Assembly (NCBI RefSeq): GCF_050436995.1
Contig: NC_134776.1
Coordinates: 18,765,001-18,829,000, forward strand
Direction: 5' to 3'
DNA from: Anticarsia gemmatalis
Taxonomy: Eukaryota > Arthropoda > Insecta > Lepidoptera > Erebidae
Length of the DNA: 64,000 nt
Shown here: positions 12,050-26,600 of the stretch, in pieces
How positions within the stretch are numbered: position 1 is the first letter of the stretch
Layout of the letters: each line of letters starts with the position of its first letter
Translations under genes and position numbers: made by a program
The notes under the pieces: model-generated
What the model was told of the DNA's origin: nothing
Seen by the model: the letters and a program-made list of their open reading frames with translations, nothing else
Database searches by the model: none

Positions 12050-12420
12050 GGTGTATTAGAAAGGACTGCCTCTGTGGCGGTTCGAATCACCTGGGTTGGG
12101 CCAATAAGTAATTCTTGTCTGTTAAGAATTTTTCAAATATTGCCTGGAGTTATAAAGTTGAGGTTATAGACCTCCGTGCCTCGGAGAGCACGTAAAATCG
12201 TCCTGCGCCTGACCTTACGTGGTCGTGTTGGTGTAGCCGTACCATAAGAATAATGGAATTGAATGTACCTGCGTATTGTGGACACACTTGGACACTATAA
12301 ACAAATTCCTGCACAGGTGGCTGGTTTCAATGAAACTGGCTGCCGTAGCCGAATATCGGAGGACTTATGGTGAGGTCTCATATCTATGTTGGTATTTCTA
12401 TCTTCATGAGTAATAACTTA
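12050..12420 (+). mobile_element. tRNA-derived SINE, decayed
   Basis: It starts with ctgcctctgtggcggttcga, a tRNA-like A-box start fused to a B-box (ggttcgaatc) after an apparent internal deletion. A body with tcggagagcacgtaaa and a long AT-poor tail follows. The left and right limits are approximate. Confidence 0.55.
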
Positions 12421-15229
12421 AATGTCAAGGTGACAAAAGCCACCGTGAAAGTCTCTCACGCTAACGTAAACAGCACACATCGACATGAGGTTATGACCTC
12501 TAAATTAAATATACACAGCACAACATTATAATAATTTATAATTAGGAATGTTATTATAGGAAAGTAAGTAAGACTTGATACACACATACTAAGGTCGGCA
12601 CTAAACGGCGGCATTTTCGCCGCGGCTGAAAGTTTAAACCAAATTGATGACCGAAGGGGCTACCCGATCGGCACAAGCCAAACAAGTGTAGTAATTTCAA
12701 CTTCAAATCGGTTTTGCTGTTCGATAAATATTGTTAAAACCAACATGCCGACTTGAATACGTGTGTAACAAGCCTTATAGACAAAAGATTAGGCCTACAT
12801 TTGTAACAATTAAGCAGTGATTACTGTAGACAACCCGAGGACACAATTTAAACGTATCTTAAACATTATTATACGAAATGGAATTATTTTGGTAGGTTAA
12901 CATCTAGGAAAGAGAAAATGTTCAGAGTATAGCACACGTAATAATAATAACACACAAAGCGACATCGAATATATCAAATAATTTTGAAATACCTTGGAAT
13001 GTTCATTAAACGACAGAACAACAAAATATATTTAGATTTGAAAATTTCATGTTTCTGTCTCAACTTGTACGAAATACAAATGTATTGAAGTAAACGTTTT
13101 TCAAAGCGTTACAAATTGTAAATTCTATGTATATAAAAATTTATAAAATTCAATAAGATTATAATATACACACATTTTTGCGTTATAAATACACAATAAT
13201 AGACCCACGAGTCTCTCGACGGCGTATTTTAAAAATTATTCCACCGGTCACTTAGAAAATAAAGGCAAAAAAAAGATCCAACAGTCAACAAAAATATTCT
13301 AGTTTTTAGAAACTTAGAAATAATTTTTCTTAGTATAAAAATATCAATATATTAAAAATACAATTTTTCATATAAATATTTGTAACACGACCGGGAGTTC
13401 CGTTCTGTTGAGGTGACACCGAGCCTTCCGTTATAATATTATTATATTTTTATATTAATTTTATTTTGAAACAATCCTGTCATTGTATTCTCGTATATTT
13501 CTACTGATTTCTATTCTATATTTCCTATTGTATAATTGTGTGACGTAGCTTAAGGCAAAGTCTAATAAATATATTCATTCAGTTGTGTTACGGGCAAAGT
13601 CGCGGGGCATACGCAGTCATTCTGAAATATATTATGACTCAACTCTGAATTGACGATAGTCATAACATTATCCTTATTTGAAACATCGACGATGCAAACC
13701 GCAAATGCAGTTTCATAGGAATTACTCAAGGAAAGAGTAATTTATACTACAATGTCATTTGACACATGAAAACGTGCATTATTTTTATATATTTGGGTCA
13801 AAAATTGTCCCTTTCAAATCCTTCATCAGGGCAATTACGTAATGCATACAAACATACATAAAATCCCACGGGAGTAAGCAAGAGATTTACGTAATATATT
13901 CATTTAAAATTTTGTTATCAAATGTTGGCAGCGCCGGCCAAACTCTGCCCGCATTGACACAATAACTTCGTTCGTACAAAAGCGATATTAGTTTCTATTT
14001 AAGGCATTTGTTGCAATTCCAAATTTCTCCATTAGTTTACAAATTCTAACTGACTACTGTCTCTAGTACTCCGATATTGTACAATGAATGTAGTCGATAA
14101 CAAACTATTTATATTAACTTCGCCTAATTTAATCTCACTTTCAAGTTACTTTAAACCTATTAGACACTGTGTATTGCCAACTGTTCGGTTGTGGAAACAT
14201 CTTTAATGTCTTGAAATACCGAAACTTGTCTTTTAGGCATCAGATAACTTTATTTCGGGAATATTATATTAGCGTTTTAAAATATTCTCAAAGAGAATTG
14301 ACGTTAGGTAGGCGGCCGGTTGCAAAATCATCAACCAAATCCCTCTACACCACGATTTTGAAAAAGATTTTGCGCCGAGCCTACTTAACGTGGGATAATA
14401 CAATGATTTCAGCATTTTAAAGATTTTTATAATCTATCTAAACGTTTAAGTTATCCCGTAGATAAAGCTATCTGACGATAAAATATGATTAAGTTAATCA
14501 ATAAAGTAAAGAGAATAATTTATAGTTCGCTATATACTTTTTAATACTAACATTTTTTTAACTTTTTTTCGTTAATAGCATACTATAAATTATTTCTTTT
14601 TGCACTTGTTTATGGTGACAATTATTTGTACGCTCGTTAATATACGTATACGTGCGTGCACGCTTCATACGATAGACTATAACGCATTCATTAGGCTATG
14701 AATTTAGCCTTCCCAAAGTCATACAAGTGAGATTAACAATGAATATTTCGGTATGTCACTACATTAAAGATATTTCCAATGTATAAAAACTTTGATATAT
14801 TTAACTATTCCGTTTCCATTTCAACTTTTATATAGGGGATTTTATGGGTTAGGGTGTGTATGGGACCGTTGGACCGAGACAAGGTCGAGACGGGAGACTG
14901 AACAGCAACTCAACTGATAGATCAGACCCGTTGATATATTTTATTCATAAGGGCACGATACCACTGCAAGTAAAAGCTGGTAAGTAAGTTCTTAGCTAGT
15001 GGCAGTCATACTCTAGCTAGAAAACTATATCTAGCGAACTAGTATATCTCCTAACAATGCAAATTAGAGCAGTCGTTTTTGAAAATGATGAAATATCCGA
15101 CAGTACTCTTAAAATGTACAACATTCAACAAAAAGGTCTTCTAGCGGGGTCATTGACCCCAAATATATAATATTTTCTCATAGTACCTTTAAGTAGACGT
15201 AGTGATGTTAGATGGGAAAAACACACTAC

Positions 15230-15420
15230 TGTAGCTCGATTCTCTACTACTATCGACTACCGACGACCGACCTGTCATCGAGAAATTTTATATGAAAATC
15301 TGATCAGCGCCTCTGACGGGTGTCGCAGGAAATATTTTGGCAGTACATTCTAAATGTCAAAATTTCGATACTCGGCAGTACCGACTGTACAGAATCGCGC
15401 TACTGACAATGAGAGTTACA
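15230..15420. repeat. MITE of the gcgcctctag family
   Basis: It carries gattctctactactatcgac, cagcgcctctgacgggtgtc and ttttggcagtacattctaaa. The same ordered blocks recur at 23185-23320 (reverse), 59758-59918 (reverse) and, degenerate, at 61790-61912. Confidence 0.55.
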
Positions 15421-16831
15421 AAAGAGCCATCTAGCGGTAATTAATTGCACTCATTTTCCCGTCTCGATCGTCTCGTTCCATATAAATGTGCTTGTATAAA
15501 TAATACTATATAATAGTTATATATATAAATATTTTACTATACTGGTGTTTCAGTTATTCACTATGAATGTCAGTCTATTAATATGATGGGTTAAGTAGGT
15601 TCTACAATTTGACTAAAGAGTTGAAAATGTAGGATACTATTATGTTTCTATGCTATGCACTATGAAGGGTAAAATTTCAGTTACTTTATTTCCTTAGAAC
15701 GTTATAAAACTGTGTTCAACAAGGACAATTGACTTATGATCTAGTTAGGTCTCTAAAGTAGGAATCAACCAGAGAGAAAACTGTTTTTTAATTTACGATA
15801 TTTTCTCAGTCTCTGATAGATGTCAGAGCTCGTACGATGCTTTTTCTAATGCATTTTAAGAATGTAAATAAAAACTGCTACATATTTTTTTATTTTCGCA
15901 GTTAATGGAATGCAAAAATAGTCACGGACAATAATTTTAATTCAGTAATTTAATATTGTGTAAATATGATTAGACTGAAATCTTTCCAAAGGTTACTAGC
16001 TAGTAAAAAAGAAGATTAGTGAAGAGTTATTTCAAAACAAAATTCTAAGGAAACACTGAAATTTCACCCAATTTTACCCTATTCCTAAACTTCCTAATAT
16101 TTTTACTCTTATAAATTTTGGTCTAAAACTTTTTGTGCGTTACGTTACAATTAGGATCGTAGTAAAAGTGAGACACAGAAAGAGAAGGTGCAAGTGAGAG
16201 GGGAATAATGGAAATTGACTTCATAATTTTAAGCTATGTTTCGTACAAAAATATTTCTGGTTTATATACTCTGTCATTAAAATATATTGTCAAACTGTCA
16301 ACAATTAGGGAGAGTCCACTTAGCTGGCAACATTAACAATATTTTGTAGATAGCAAGTCATACTTTGCCGTATTCGCAATTTTTAAACAATTTGTTCTTA
16401 TTTTTGGAAAAAGTATAACATTTTGAATCGCATGACAAATGCAGATTTCACTTCCTTCAGATATGCGAAAACTTGTATAATTATTTTTTGAAAACTTTTA
16501 ATTCGGGCTTTTATAATTTCGTTTATCAACGGTCAAACTGCACGTTTTAAAGTATAAACATTATTGGGCTATAAGAGCACGTTGAACCATCATCATATAA
16601 TAATAATTATAATAATTAATTATCTCGATAATATTCACCTTTGCTAAGTGGCACTCATCCCTCATCGTGGTAAAAGGAATATTTCACTAGCGATTCTCAA
16701 ATACGGTACAATTCTGTCTAAATTTCATTGACATACTTATTTATACTATTCATTTACCTATATATGTTTTTAATTTAAAATCTTTATTTACGAAAGCTTT
16801 TCAAACAACCGTCATATTACTTCTTAACCAT

Positions 16832-16837
16832 TTTATT
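16832..16837 (-). terminator. Candidate poly(A) signal of SLC35C2
   Basis: An AATAAA on the minus strand lies about 490 bp past the stop codon. Another lies at 16783-16788. Neither is proven. Confidence 0.3.
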
Positions 16838-17325
16838 TATCTGAGGTATTCTTACGTCCAATATTTATGAATTAGTTAACATTAAATCTTCTGTATTAAG
16901 TACGTTCTCTCTTTATATTGCAGTTGATTTCATTAAATTCTTTTATAAATATATATATATATATATATATTGTTAATCTTTCTTCGTTGTCACCTACCGT
17001 GCATTATCCTACTGTTACAAAACAAAAACTTAATGAGAGCGTTTGTAATAGGCGTAACTTGACAAATATAAGCCCGTAAAATACGTGCGTATACGTTCAC
17101 GCGCACGTACGACTTTCAACCAAGCCTTTTGAGATCTTATGACTGTTCATACTCGTGTGAGATCACGGCTTTATACTCGCCAAATAAGCCCAAATCAAAC
17201 GCTCCACTATTTGCACTGGGATCTGCATCAGAGACTAACAATACACACAGAACACCTAATATAATAAAAGCTATTACTAATCTTGCCTTGTCACCTACAA
17301 CGAAACGGAACTCCTCACTTTCGAT

Positions 17326-17637
17326 CTACCTGCCGTCCCGTCTTTGAATGACCTCGAACAGTACCATATTTGTGTCTAAATCGCTTTCCTCGCTAGCCGG
17401 CCAGGTTTGCTTCTCAAGTAGTGGTTCACCATGCTCACCTTTGACCTTTGACCTTGGCTTGATCTCGAAGTCGTCGGAGTCGATGGCGTGGACCGTGCCG
17501 GCGACTGACTTGATGAACAGCACCTTGTGTATGATGTGGCCGATGATGCCGAGCAGACAGACGGCCAGGCCCACCACGTTGATGGGGGATAGCACGTCGC
17601 CGCTCACCTCTACGGCCAAGACTAGTATGCACATTTC
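17326..17637 (-). CDS. SLC35C2: SLC35C2 exon 5: last helix and cytoplasmic tail
   Basis: Minus-strand acceptor ttttccag before GAAATGTGC, stop TAG at 17328-17326. It encodes a final membrane helix (INVVGLAVCLLGIIGHIIHK) and a polar tail of about 60 residues ending QRRDGR. The preceding 315-bp intron (17638-17952) shows nothing else. Confidence 0.9.
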   Translation of the reverse strand, partial: EMCILVLAVEVSGDVLSPINVVGLAVCLLGIIGHIIHKVLFIKSVAGTVHAIDSDDFEIKPRSKVKGEHGEPLLEKQTWPASEESDLDTNMVLFEVIQRRDGR

Positions 17638-20600
17638 CTGGAAAATATTAAAGAGATCTTAGAGATGAAACATTTTTTGAAGAATCTATGAGGACTAGAC
17701 AGTTATACTAAAAAACCTATTACAGTCCCACAACTGGGCAAGAGTGCAACCCAGAATGAGTTACAGGTTAAGCTTTATGTTCTTTAAAATATACAAGTCC
17801 CGGTATAAATACTTACTAAATAATCATTCTTAACAACTGCTACAAAAGGACATCGGTGGTACACTAGACGAGGACGCACACCGAAACTCAATCTTATTCA
17901 TAGCACACAACTTCATTTTTCATATCTAAATTAGCAGGTCTTAAAGTCTTACCTTAAATATACCCGAGATGGATAGCGTGAGACTAGAGGTGTACGTGAC
18001 GACGAGGAACTCGCTGATCTCCATGGCGAAGGCGATGGTGGCGCCCACGGACACCTTGAGGATCGTCGGCACCAGCTCGTCTACCGACAGCTTCTGAAGG
18101 TAGTCGAAGCATGTAAACCCTGGAAGAGGTTTTAGACGCTTGATGTAGTTGCTTTTAAAGTGTTATTTAGTTAGTACGAGTGTACGAGATTACAATCGCC
18201 CTAGACTGGTATAGTAATGGTTTAGCGAAAAACCTGTGGAGAATCGTCAGGTGTACAAGATATTTAATTTAAAATAAATTGGTTTAAAGCTCCTGGCAGT
18301 TGCAAACTTCTAGGATCCATAAACGGTGACCAAAACCGCTCCTTACAGTAAGATTATGAAATGCCGATCTAATTTAAGAAAAACTTAAATTTCATGTAAT
18401 TTATTTTTCTTGATGGAAAAATATTATTGAGATCGTCTGATATTTAGTTAGTTAGTTAAGTTTTAGGGTCGAAAACGACTATTTAACTCTTTTTCGACCC
18501 TAAAACTTAACTACCACGGAAGGTAAGACATCTAATGAACAAGGTAAGTTAATCTTACACATAAACCTAGATATTAAAAGGTTATTCACATTAGAACAAC
18601 AAAACTGACGTAACAACAAAATACCTAGAACATCGTATAAATTATCCGGATTATGTAAATGTGTGACGCTGAACGAAAGCGCCTCACCTCGTGGAGACAG
18701 GTGTAGTGATGCGTAAATATGTGTCATAAGTAGTACTACTTGATGTTTAATATATGTAGTTAGTTAAATGAAGGTTAAGGAACTTTGTGGTGAGGTTTAA
18801 ATGATAAGAGAATAAGACTGCGTTACTGAGTTCCTAGTTTGTCGGAGTAAAGACTCAGACGGAATTGTGTTCTTAAATGTGTTTACTGGGATCACTAGGG
18901 TATGTCGTTTCCCAATACTATAATTTTAATTTCGATCGTCTCTCGAGCCTCGGTGGTGCAAAAAGGACACTTTTTTATTCTAATTTTTAGTATCTGTTAT
19001 TGGAGCGGCAACCTAAATAAATTATCTGTGAAAATTTCAACCGTCTAATTCACGGTTCAGGAGATGCATGCCTAGTGACAGACGGTCTCTTTATCTTTTG
19101 GGTACGAAACACTGAAAAAACCTCTAAATATTTCTCAATCGTCTTCAAATTTTACTTGTGTATATATATGCTGTTCTACTGAGACTTGGGGGAGGGTTAA
19201 AGTCTGCATATATTTTTTTTTTCTGAGATATGGAAACACAGCAGATTTTCAAGGTAATCAAAATATTTATACTAATATTATAAAGCTGAAGAGTTTGTTT
19301 GTTAGTTTGATTGTTTGTTTGTTTGTTTGTTTGAACGCGCTAATCTCAGGAACTACTGGACCGATTTGAAAAATTTTTTCACTTTTAGATAGCCCATTTA
19401 TCGAGGAAGGCTATAGGTTATACAGGGTGTAAATGACAGCTAACCGAAAACTTTACTGGTAAGTTTGTGACACTGTATGCGCGAAATTTACTCCAACGAT
19501 ATTTCTCGGAAATGATTGGTTCCCGAGTAAGTCATTTTTGAGCGTTCAATGTATAGTGAACAACGCGATGTATCTCCGCGCATGCCTACGAGATTTCTGG
19601 CGGCGCGGCGGCGGCGCGCTGAGCGACGACATGTCGCGACGCGTCGTAGGTACATACGCGTACCACCACGTCTATGCGCTCACTAGTATGCAACGCTATC
19701 ATTAGATAACAATCTTATGTATCGTTTATGGTATCGTAAGTAGGCCCGTATGTTACAATAGCTCATAGTAAAATTGTAAGTAGGTAGGTACCTACTTGGC
19801 TTACGTGAAATCAAACAATAATAGCAAAACGTAACCAATAATAACGAAGTGCTAAAACAAATTGTTATCAATGTCTATCAACACGCAAATACCTGGTGTA
19901 TGGCGAGAGTTTGAGTACCTTTGGATCCGGACGTACAGGTGCAGAGCACGCCGTGCACTTCCACGTGCTTCACCATACATAACACATCAACATTTCTTCC
20001 TATTTACGAACACAACTGCACTTTGAAAACAATAACAACAAAAATAATAACAATAAAAACACTAACAACTCAAAACCGGAACAATAACAAGTAATAATAA
20101 ACAGCAGTTCACACACGACACGACGAATAGGACATAACGAACGACACAGGTGAAGAGCTTCCGTCTTCCGCGAGCGAATTGCTCGAACTATCGATCAAAG
20201 AGAGCCGCCGGCGCGGGCGCCTCTCCGCTCACTCGCGCCGCCCCTCGCCCGAGCCACCCGCTCCCTCCGCGCCGTCCGCCCGCGCGCCGCCGATTTGGTG
20301 ACGAGCGACGAGTTAGGATCCCAGCGAGAGATTAGATTCAATAAAATATTGATGTGGCATTACTATTTTTACTTGTCACAGTTGTTACGGGTTGCATTGT
20401 AGTTTTATTCAAATACCAAATAACATTACAAACATTATTGATGTAAGTTTAAAAACTTTGATATTTATAACATAAAATCAGCTTAAAGTAAATAAAATAA
20501 ACACGAAACCTTTTTTTTAATTAAACCATAAAAAATGTAGGTACATAACAATGATAACAATCAATATCCATTAATATTCTTATCAGAGAAACTAACTTAT

Positions 20601-23600
20601 CATATTTCATAATCCCCGGAGAATTACTTAGCATCCATTTTGTCGCATCCCATCTATGTAACATCCACGCGCGGTCGCGACGTCACGCGTCACTACGGCC
20701 ATCTACTTTTCGAGTCGCACCGCGCTTGTATGAAGTATGAATGAGCGTGTAAATATCGAATAGAATTTTGCAAGAACAAATGGAACAAAGCGACAATACA
20801 TGTTAAATTGTTTATTAGAGATTTTTATAGCGCTAAAGAATATCAATAGGATTTTTTGTTGTTCTGTATGTATTTGTACGTGTAATAATAAGATATCACA
20901 CATTTTAAATCTTATGAATTTACCTTTTATCGGAGAGCGGGATAATTATGTAATTTTCATTTTTAACATAGAACAAATACTAAGTAACGCTGCATACTAG
21001 TGAGTGTGAGGTTGACAGCTGTGTGCGTAATCGTGTCTGTGTGGCGTGCGTAGGTAAGCGGCGTGACGTCGACCGTCGCGGCCGGCCGCCGCCGGCGCGG
21101 TGTCGTTGGCCGAACAGCTGATAGCGAATTTATACGTTGTTTTAATCCATTGCTGTTTTTTGTGAAAAACAGTAATATGACGGTTTTTTTTTTCATATTC
21201 ATGTTGCATTGTGTAGTATTAACGAAATAATACCAGAAAAAATAAAAAAAAACGCATAAAAAATCGGAAAAATCAAGAAAAAACCGATGAAAATTTTCAA
21301 CGCCATAAGCACCAGAATCGTGTCTAAAGTCATTTTTTTTTCGTTTTCGGTAGGCTGTCGTTTACACCCTGTATATCATCACGCTACCACCATAAGGAGC
21401 GGAGTGGTAACGAAAAATGTTACAAAATGGGGAAAATTATGACCCACTCTCTCTTACGCGGGTCAGCTAGTAGAAGGTATAAAGTCAATCGTTTGTTTGT
21501 CATCTAACCATTAATAAATTGTTACGACATATTGGGAAAGCCGTGAGTCTTTGCGGGCGACTTTATAATAATCTTAATGGTTAAAACGTATCAAATTAAA
21601 TAATGATTGTTGATCGTATATATCAATTATGTGAATAATACATCGCGTGTATAAATAAAAAGCTTTTCTTTAAAAGTATAGTCTAATTGTGTTTTATTTA
21701 TATCTGTCGCTTGGAATCGTAATAAAATAAATATAACGACTAATCTTTCATCAATCCAAATATACAAACATATTAAAGATGAGCTAAAACCTTATATTGA
21801 TCGAATAATTACCTTAATTCTAAGGCAATTAGGTGAGGTATTATTATATAGAAGAACGACGAACGTTATGCGAAAGTGCACACTCAAAAAGTAGTGAATT
21901 CAGTTCTTGGTTAATTTCAGAATTATTTAAAAACTACTTTTTTACATACAAATTCCATCATATTTTTTGCCCACAATAGTTTGTTAACCATTCGTTTGTC
22001 AAACCTGGTATGCATAAAACATTCTAGACAACGCATAACTACAATTTTCAGAAATAATGTTTTAAATAAATCTAAAAAGAACAAAGTCTTTCTAAAAATT
22101 AATATTTTCAGCGATTTTATACAATGTACTTCGTTATATTTAACATCATTTTACATTTTCGGAAGATCCTTAAAAAAAAATGTTAAAAAACACATGGCAC
22201 GCGCAGCGGCGTTAAGATTCGCTGAAATAGGCTAAGATATATAACCAACATACCTTCAAACATGATAGCAAACGGCAGCAACGACACAAACATCCAAGGT
22301 TGAACGTGGAACACCATGTCGACTGGGTTGTGGAGTCCCAGCTTGGACTTCTGCATGAGGAGCTGTGCGAAGGTCCATCGTAAGCCAGCGGCGAATGACG
22401 CGATGAGGAGGAAATTGAAGCCCAGGGGATTGAACTGAGTCGCTTTGTACGTGAACATGATCAGCCCTGCGGCTATCATGAGCACTATGCCCACTAGAGA
22501 CCACGACTGGAAAAAAAATAGTTCATTAAAAACTAGTGAAAATATGTGGCATTTAAAACATGTGGTGAAAAAATGTCGGGGGAAAAAGTCTTTTCGCATT
22601 ATAGTATGTATAAACTTGTAATAAAATCTATTTGACTTCAATAATCACAAATGAGTACACGGTTCATTAGGTTTCTTTCAGTGAGCTCGTGATGCCAAAT
22701 ATCGAGCTTTTTTGTGTAGAAAAAAGATTTTATTACAAGTTCATACATACTATAATGCGAAAAGACTTTTTCCCGACCTAATAGGAGCCTATATTTGGTC
22801 CTGGGTCTTCAAACATCTTCGTACTATATTTTGTCGAAATCAGAGCAACGGTTTAACTGTTAAAGCGTTGCAGACTAGCAGACTTTCGCGGTAATATTAG
22901 TAAGGATAATCATGTATAATTTAGTCTATTTTCGGCCCAATGGCCGATTTAAGGAAACTATTCATTTGTGAGTGTCAGTTTACAGTTACTAAGCTATTAC
23001 TCTCATAGCCTAACGGGAGGCTTTACAAACTGTAGTAGACCGGAAATTCTATATCAGTACAACATGTCCTATGCAGTATCGTAGAAGAAACTTGTTCACC
23101 CAACCCGGGATGAGAACCCGAGACCATTGCGCAAAAGCGACATGTATCACCGCTACACCACAACATCTGTAGCGCATATCGATAGTTTAATATTTAAAAT
23201 GTACTGCCAAAATAGTTCCTACGACGCCCGTTAGAGGCGCTGATCGAATTGTAATACAAAATTTCTCGATAGCCGTTTGTCAGTAGTCGATAATGGAAGA
23301 GAATCAAGCTACAGTTCTTACGATACAAGTCAAAGCAATATAATGTTTTTTTCTAATTGACTTCAAAAAGGAGTACATAGTTACTATGTTCAAATGACTG
23401 TCTTTTTTCATTATTTGAATTCTAAAACGTAATATTATATTAATTTATTCTTAGATCTCGATACATCTACAGCTGATAGTAGTCGGTTGTTATCGATAAT
23501 TCTTGCAACATTGTCACGAAGGACACTGTAGTAATTAGTAGTATTATACAAAACAATGTACACCTAAATCAATAATACATGCATTATGAATGTTGAGGCT

Positions 23601-26600
23601 AAGCAAATACGACCATTTATATACGATTGGCTTCTGCTCACGACTTCGTCTGTGTAAAAAGATTTCCCGCAATAAAAAAGTAAACTATTATTTAGGTATG
23701 TATAAATAGATCAATCTTGAGGAGCTTAGTGGCTTAGTTAATAACAGCAGCGCGGATCGATCTCTGAGGTTAAGCTATGCTTGCCATGGTTGTTTTGTGG
23801 ATGGGTGACCATCCTATACACATCGAGGTCTTCCGTGTTTCGGAAAATCAAATTGTGGGTCCAGGCTATCATTTTCAAAAATCTGTGACAGTCGTTAACA
23901 GAAGTCAGAAGCTTGTAAGTCTGACAACCAGTCGTATCGACGGGTATCGTGTTATAACCCAGGTAACTGGGTTGTGGAGGGCCGATAAGCAGTCGCTCCA
24001 TGTATAATACTGGTACTCAGCTGCATCCGGACGTACTTGAGACCACGATCACAAGACTTGGCATTTTAAAAAGTCACAATAATTGAAATAAACTGTAAAG
24101 TTTTGAAACTGCTCTGCATTACCATAATATTTATTTATATAGTGCTTGTATGTTGTAGTCTTGCAAGAATAAAATACTCCCGAAACAATAAAAGAAAAAC
24201 TATAATAAATTTAACCCATTAATGTCCCACTGCTGGGTAAGGGTCTCCTCCCGTAATGAGGGAGTGGTTAGGCCTCAATCCACCACGCTGGCCAAGTGCG
24301 GGTTGGAGACTTTGCATACCTTCAAGAAGAACTATACTATAAGTTAATTCAAGTTATAAACGGTAACAGGTTTATCTTTCCTCAAAATTTGTTCAGTAGT
24401 TTTGGTGTGGTTGAGTAACAAACATCCATCTAAACTGTAGCCTACAAAATAATGGCAATGACATTATAGTAACTCACTATTATGTATTGATTTGATGTCA
24501 CGCGCATTTGACAAAGGTCAAGAAAGTTACCTTCAATCCACATGGCAAGACGTACTTTTTCTCAGAACATTACAAATGCAATTCATATAATAATTTTACT
24601 GAAATTTTTATATGTTCGTCGAAGTAAACATGGTGGACTTTATGGCTAAACCCTCCCTCATGATAGGGGTATATACCCTCGTGCCTTTTAAACATTAAAG
24701 TTTATCATTTATTCATTCATCCATGATAATTTAAACCCATCCTTTACTTTATAATGTCTTATACTGTATAATGCCTTGTGTGTAAAATAGTGTAATCCGC
24801 TATTTATATGTTTGCTAAATCCCTTGTTTAGGTCTTATACTATTCGAAAAGCAAAACCGATAAGAGAAATTTTAACAGCTCCTTAAAAGCGGTTTCATAA
24901 AGTGATTTAAATAAGTCTAAATTATGACGAGTATTTCAATCAAGACTGCTTCATAGTTGTAGTATTATACTTAATAAAAGTTTGGCCTTTCTTTCATTCA
25001 GTGAGTCATAAATACGTATAAAAATTTAGAAGAAAATTTATCTAGCTCTCGTCTAAGTGGCTGATTCATTGCTGGAAAAATTCTCAAAAGCGTAGGTGTT
25101 AAGAAAATGTCCCCAGTGAATGGGCATACCTACAGCACAAAGGCTTGATTAATGGCAAAACGATGTATTGTAAGAGCCCTGCCCACATCTTCGCTTGACA
25201 TCTCGGGGAAAACACGTAATTTTATACTACAACTAGCTTTCAGCCCGCGGTTCCGCCCGCGTGGAATTCCACCTTTTTCTGGAGAATTTTAAAAAATCCT
25301 CTCTTAGTGCTCCTCTACACTTCCTAAGGCATCTTCATACCAAATTTCGACTTTCTACGCTCAGTATTTTCGGCTGTGCGCTGTCCATCAGTCAGTCACT
25401 CAGTAACGGAAGAGTTTTATATAAATTGATTGATTGAAAAACCCTCGACCTTACGTCAAATGAAATTCTAATAAAAGATAGCTTATACAGTAGAAGGTAA
25501 CTTCCAAATAAGAATATTATTTTCTAATTAAGCCAGAATATGTAATGTTACATTGTAACTGTATATAAAACTATGAAATACTTGTGTATTCGATCGCTTA
25601 CAAACTTTTACTACCCATTCCTTATGAATTAATGAATGAAGATGCTTTAGAACAGAATCTTAAAGAAGTCTTGAACTATCTTCATGCAAAAATTTCATCA
25701 TATAACAGCCGTTATACCGTGAAAGCGTAACATACAGACAAACAAATTTAAAACCCACTACTGTAATAACTGAAAAACTATGCAGTTACACTCGACATTG
25801 ACTGACAATAGTTTTTTTGACGACAAGCTACTGAACCGTGACTCTCCAGTCTTCAATCTCATCAAACGGAAAAAACATCTTCGCGGCATCGTTGGACCGC
25901 AACGAGAGGTTACCTGCGTCTTTACAGTTTAGTTGTTTACACGGTGTGTGGGCCTGCAAGGTCTGTGGTGAAGGTTGCTGAGATTCAACTGCTGTATTAT
26001 AAAAAATTATAAATTCGTGTTAGGCTTTGTTGATTAATTGAGAACTGTGAATTGTGATTAATTAGAAGCGGCTTTATTGATTGTTTGTTGGTCAGACATA
26101 GAATAAATGTTTTGTTAGTTTACTGTGTTTGTAATACGACCCAACGACTACATTGTAAAGTATCGTAAAAAAAATTATTACACATGATATATGTGGTAAC
26201 AAATAAATAGATTTATTTATTTAATTATGCAACTTGATCCAGAAATTTGCTTAAGTCGCTTTGGTTACTTGAGAGAGTAAAATACAAACTATTCAACTGC
26301 TTTTGTAGGATACATACTACTATGTATGATTGGAATTTGATCCGGCTTTATCCGGTTAGTGTTTGTAAAGACGGAAATATGAAATCTTAAATTACAAAGT
26401 TGATAATCTTTATATATATAATTCTTCTGTAAGTGTGTATGTCACTGAACTTCTCTTAAACGACTGGACCGATTTTGATGAAATTTTTCGTGCGTGTTCA
26501 AGGGGATCTGAGAATGGTTTAGATTCACAATTTTGTCCGCTGGACAATGTTTTTTTGACGTGTAGACGGGACAACGTCTGTCGGGTCCGCTAGTACCTTA

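Larger units (their letters stand above)
8359..17325. other. Intergenic region between convergent lectin and SLC35C2 genes
   Basis: No coding gene is supported in these 9 kb; reading frames are short. The first part is the 3'UTR of the lectin gene (a variant signal attaaa at 8420; a canonical aataaa at 9052 lies inside a transposon). It then holds a TIR element with a nested SINE (8848-9707), a SINE fragment (11384-11458), a tRNA-headed SINE (about 12050-12420), a MITE (about 15230-15420) and an (at)n microsatellite (about 16947-16970). Confidence 0.7.
18120..22253 (-). other. SLC35C2 intron 4 with nested transposons
   Basis: A 4.1-kb intron. It contains a perfect 23-bp hairpin (18453-18513) and a LEP1-like element (19267-21470) split by a 1.95-kb TIR transposon (19423-21371). 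The rest is AT-rich without recognisable features. Confidence 0.75.

Noticed and set aside
20150..20335. 61-codon Arg/Pro/Ala-rich ORF
   Set aside because: It arises from a CpG-rich block inside a transposon and has no recognisable domain.
22985..23175. Functional tRNA gene
   Set aside because: A-box and B-box words are present, but no cloverleaf with paired acceptor arms can be drawn, and SINE sequence continues past the tRNA-like part.
23777..24007. ORF of 76 codons near 23.8 kb
   Set aside because: It lies wholly within a 5S-type SINE copy.
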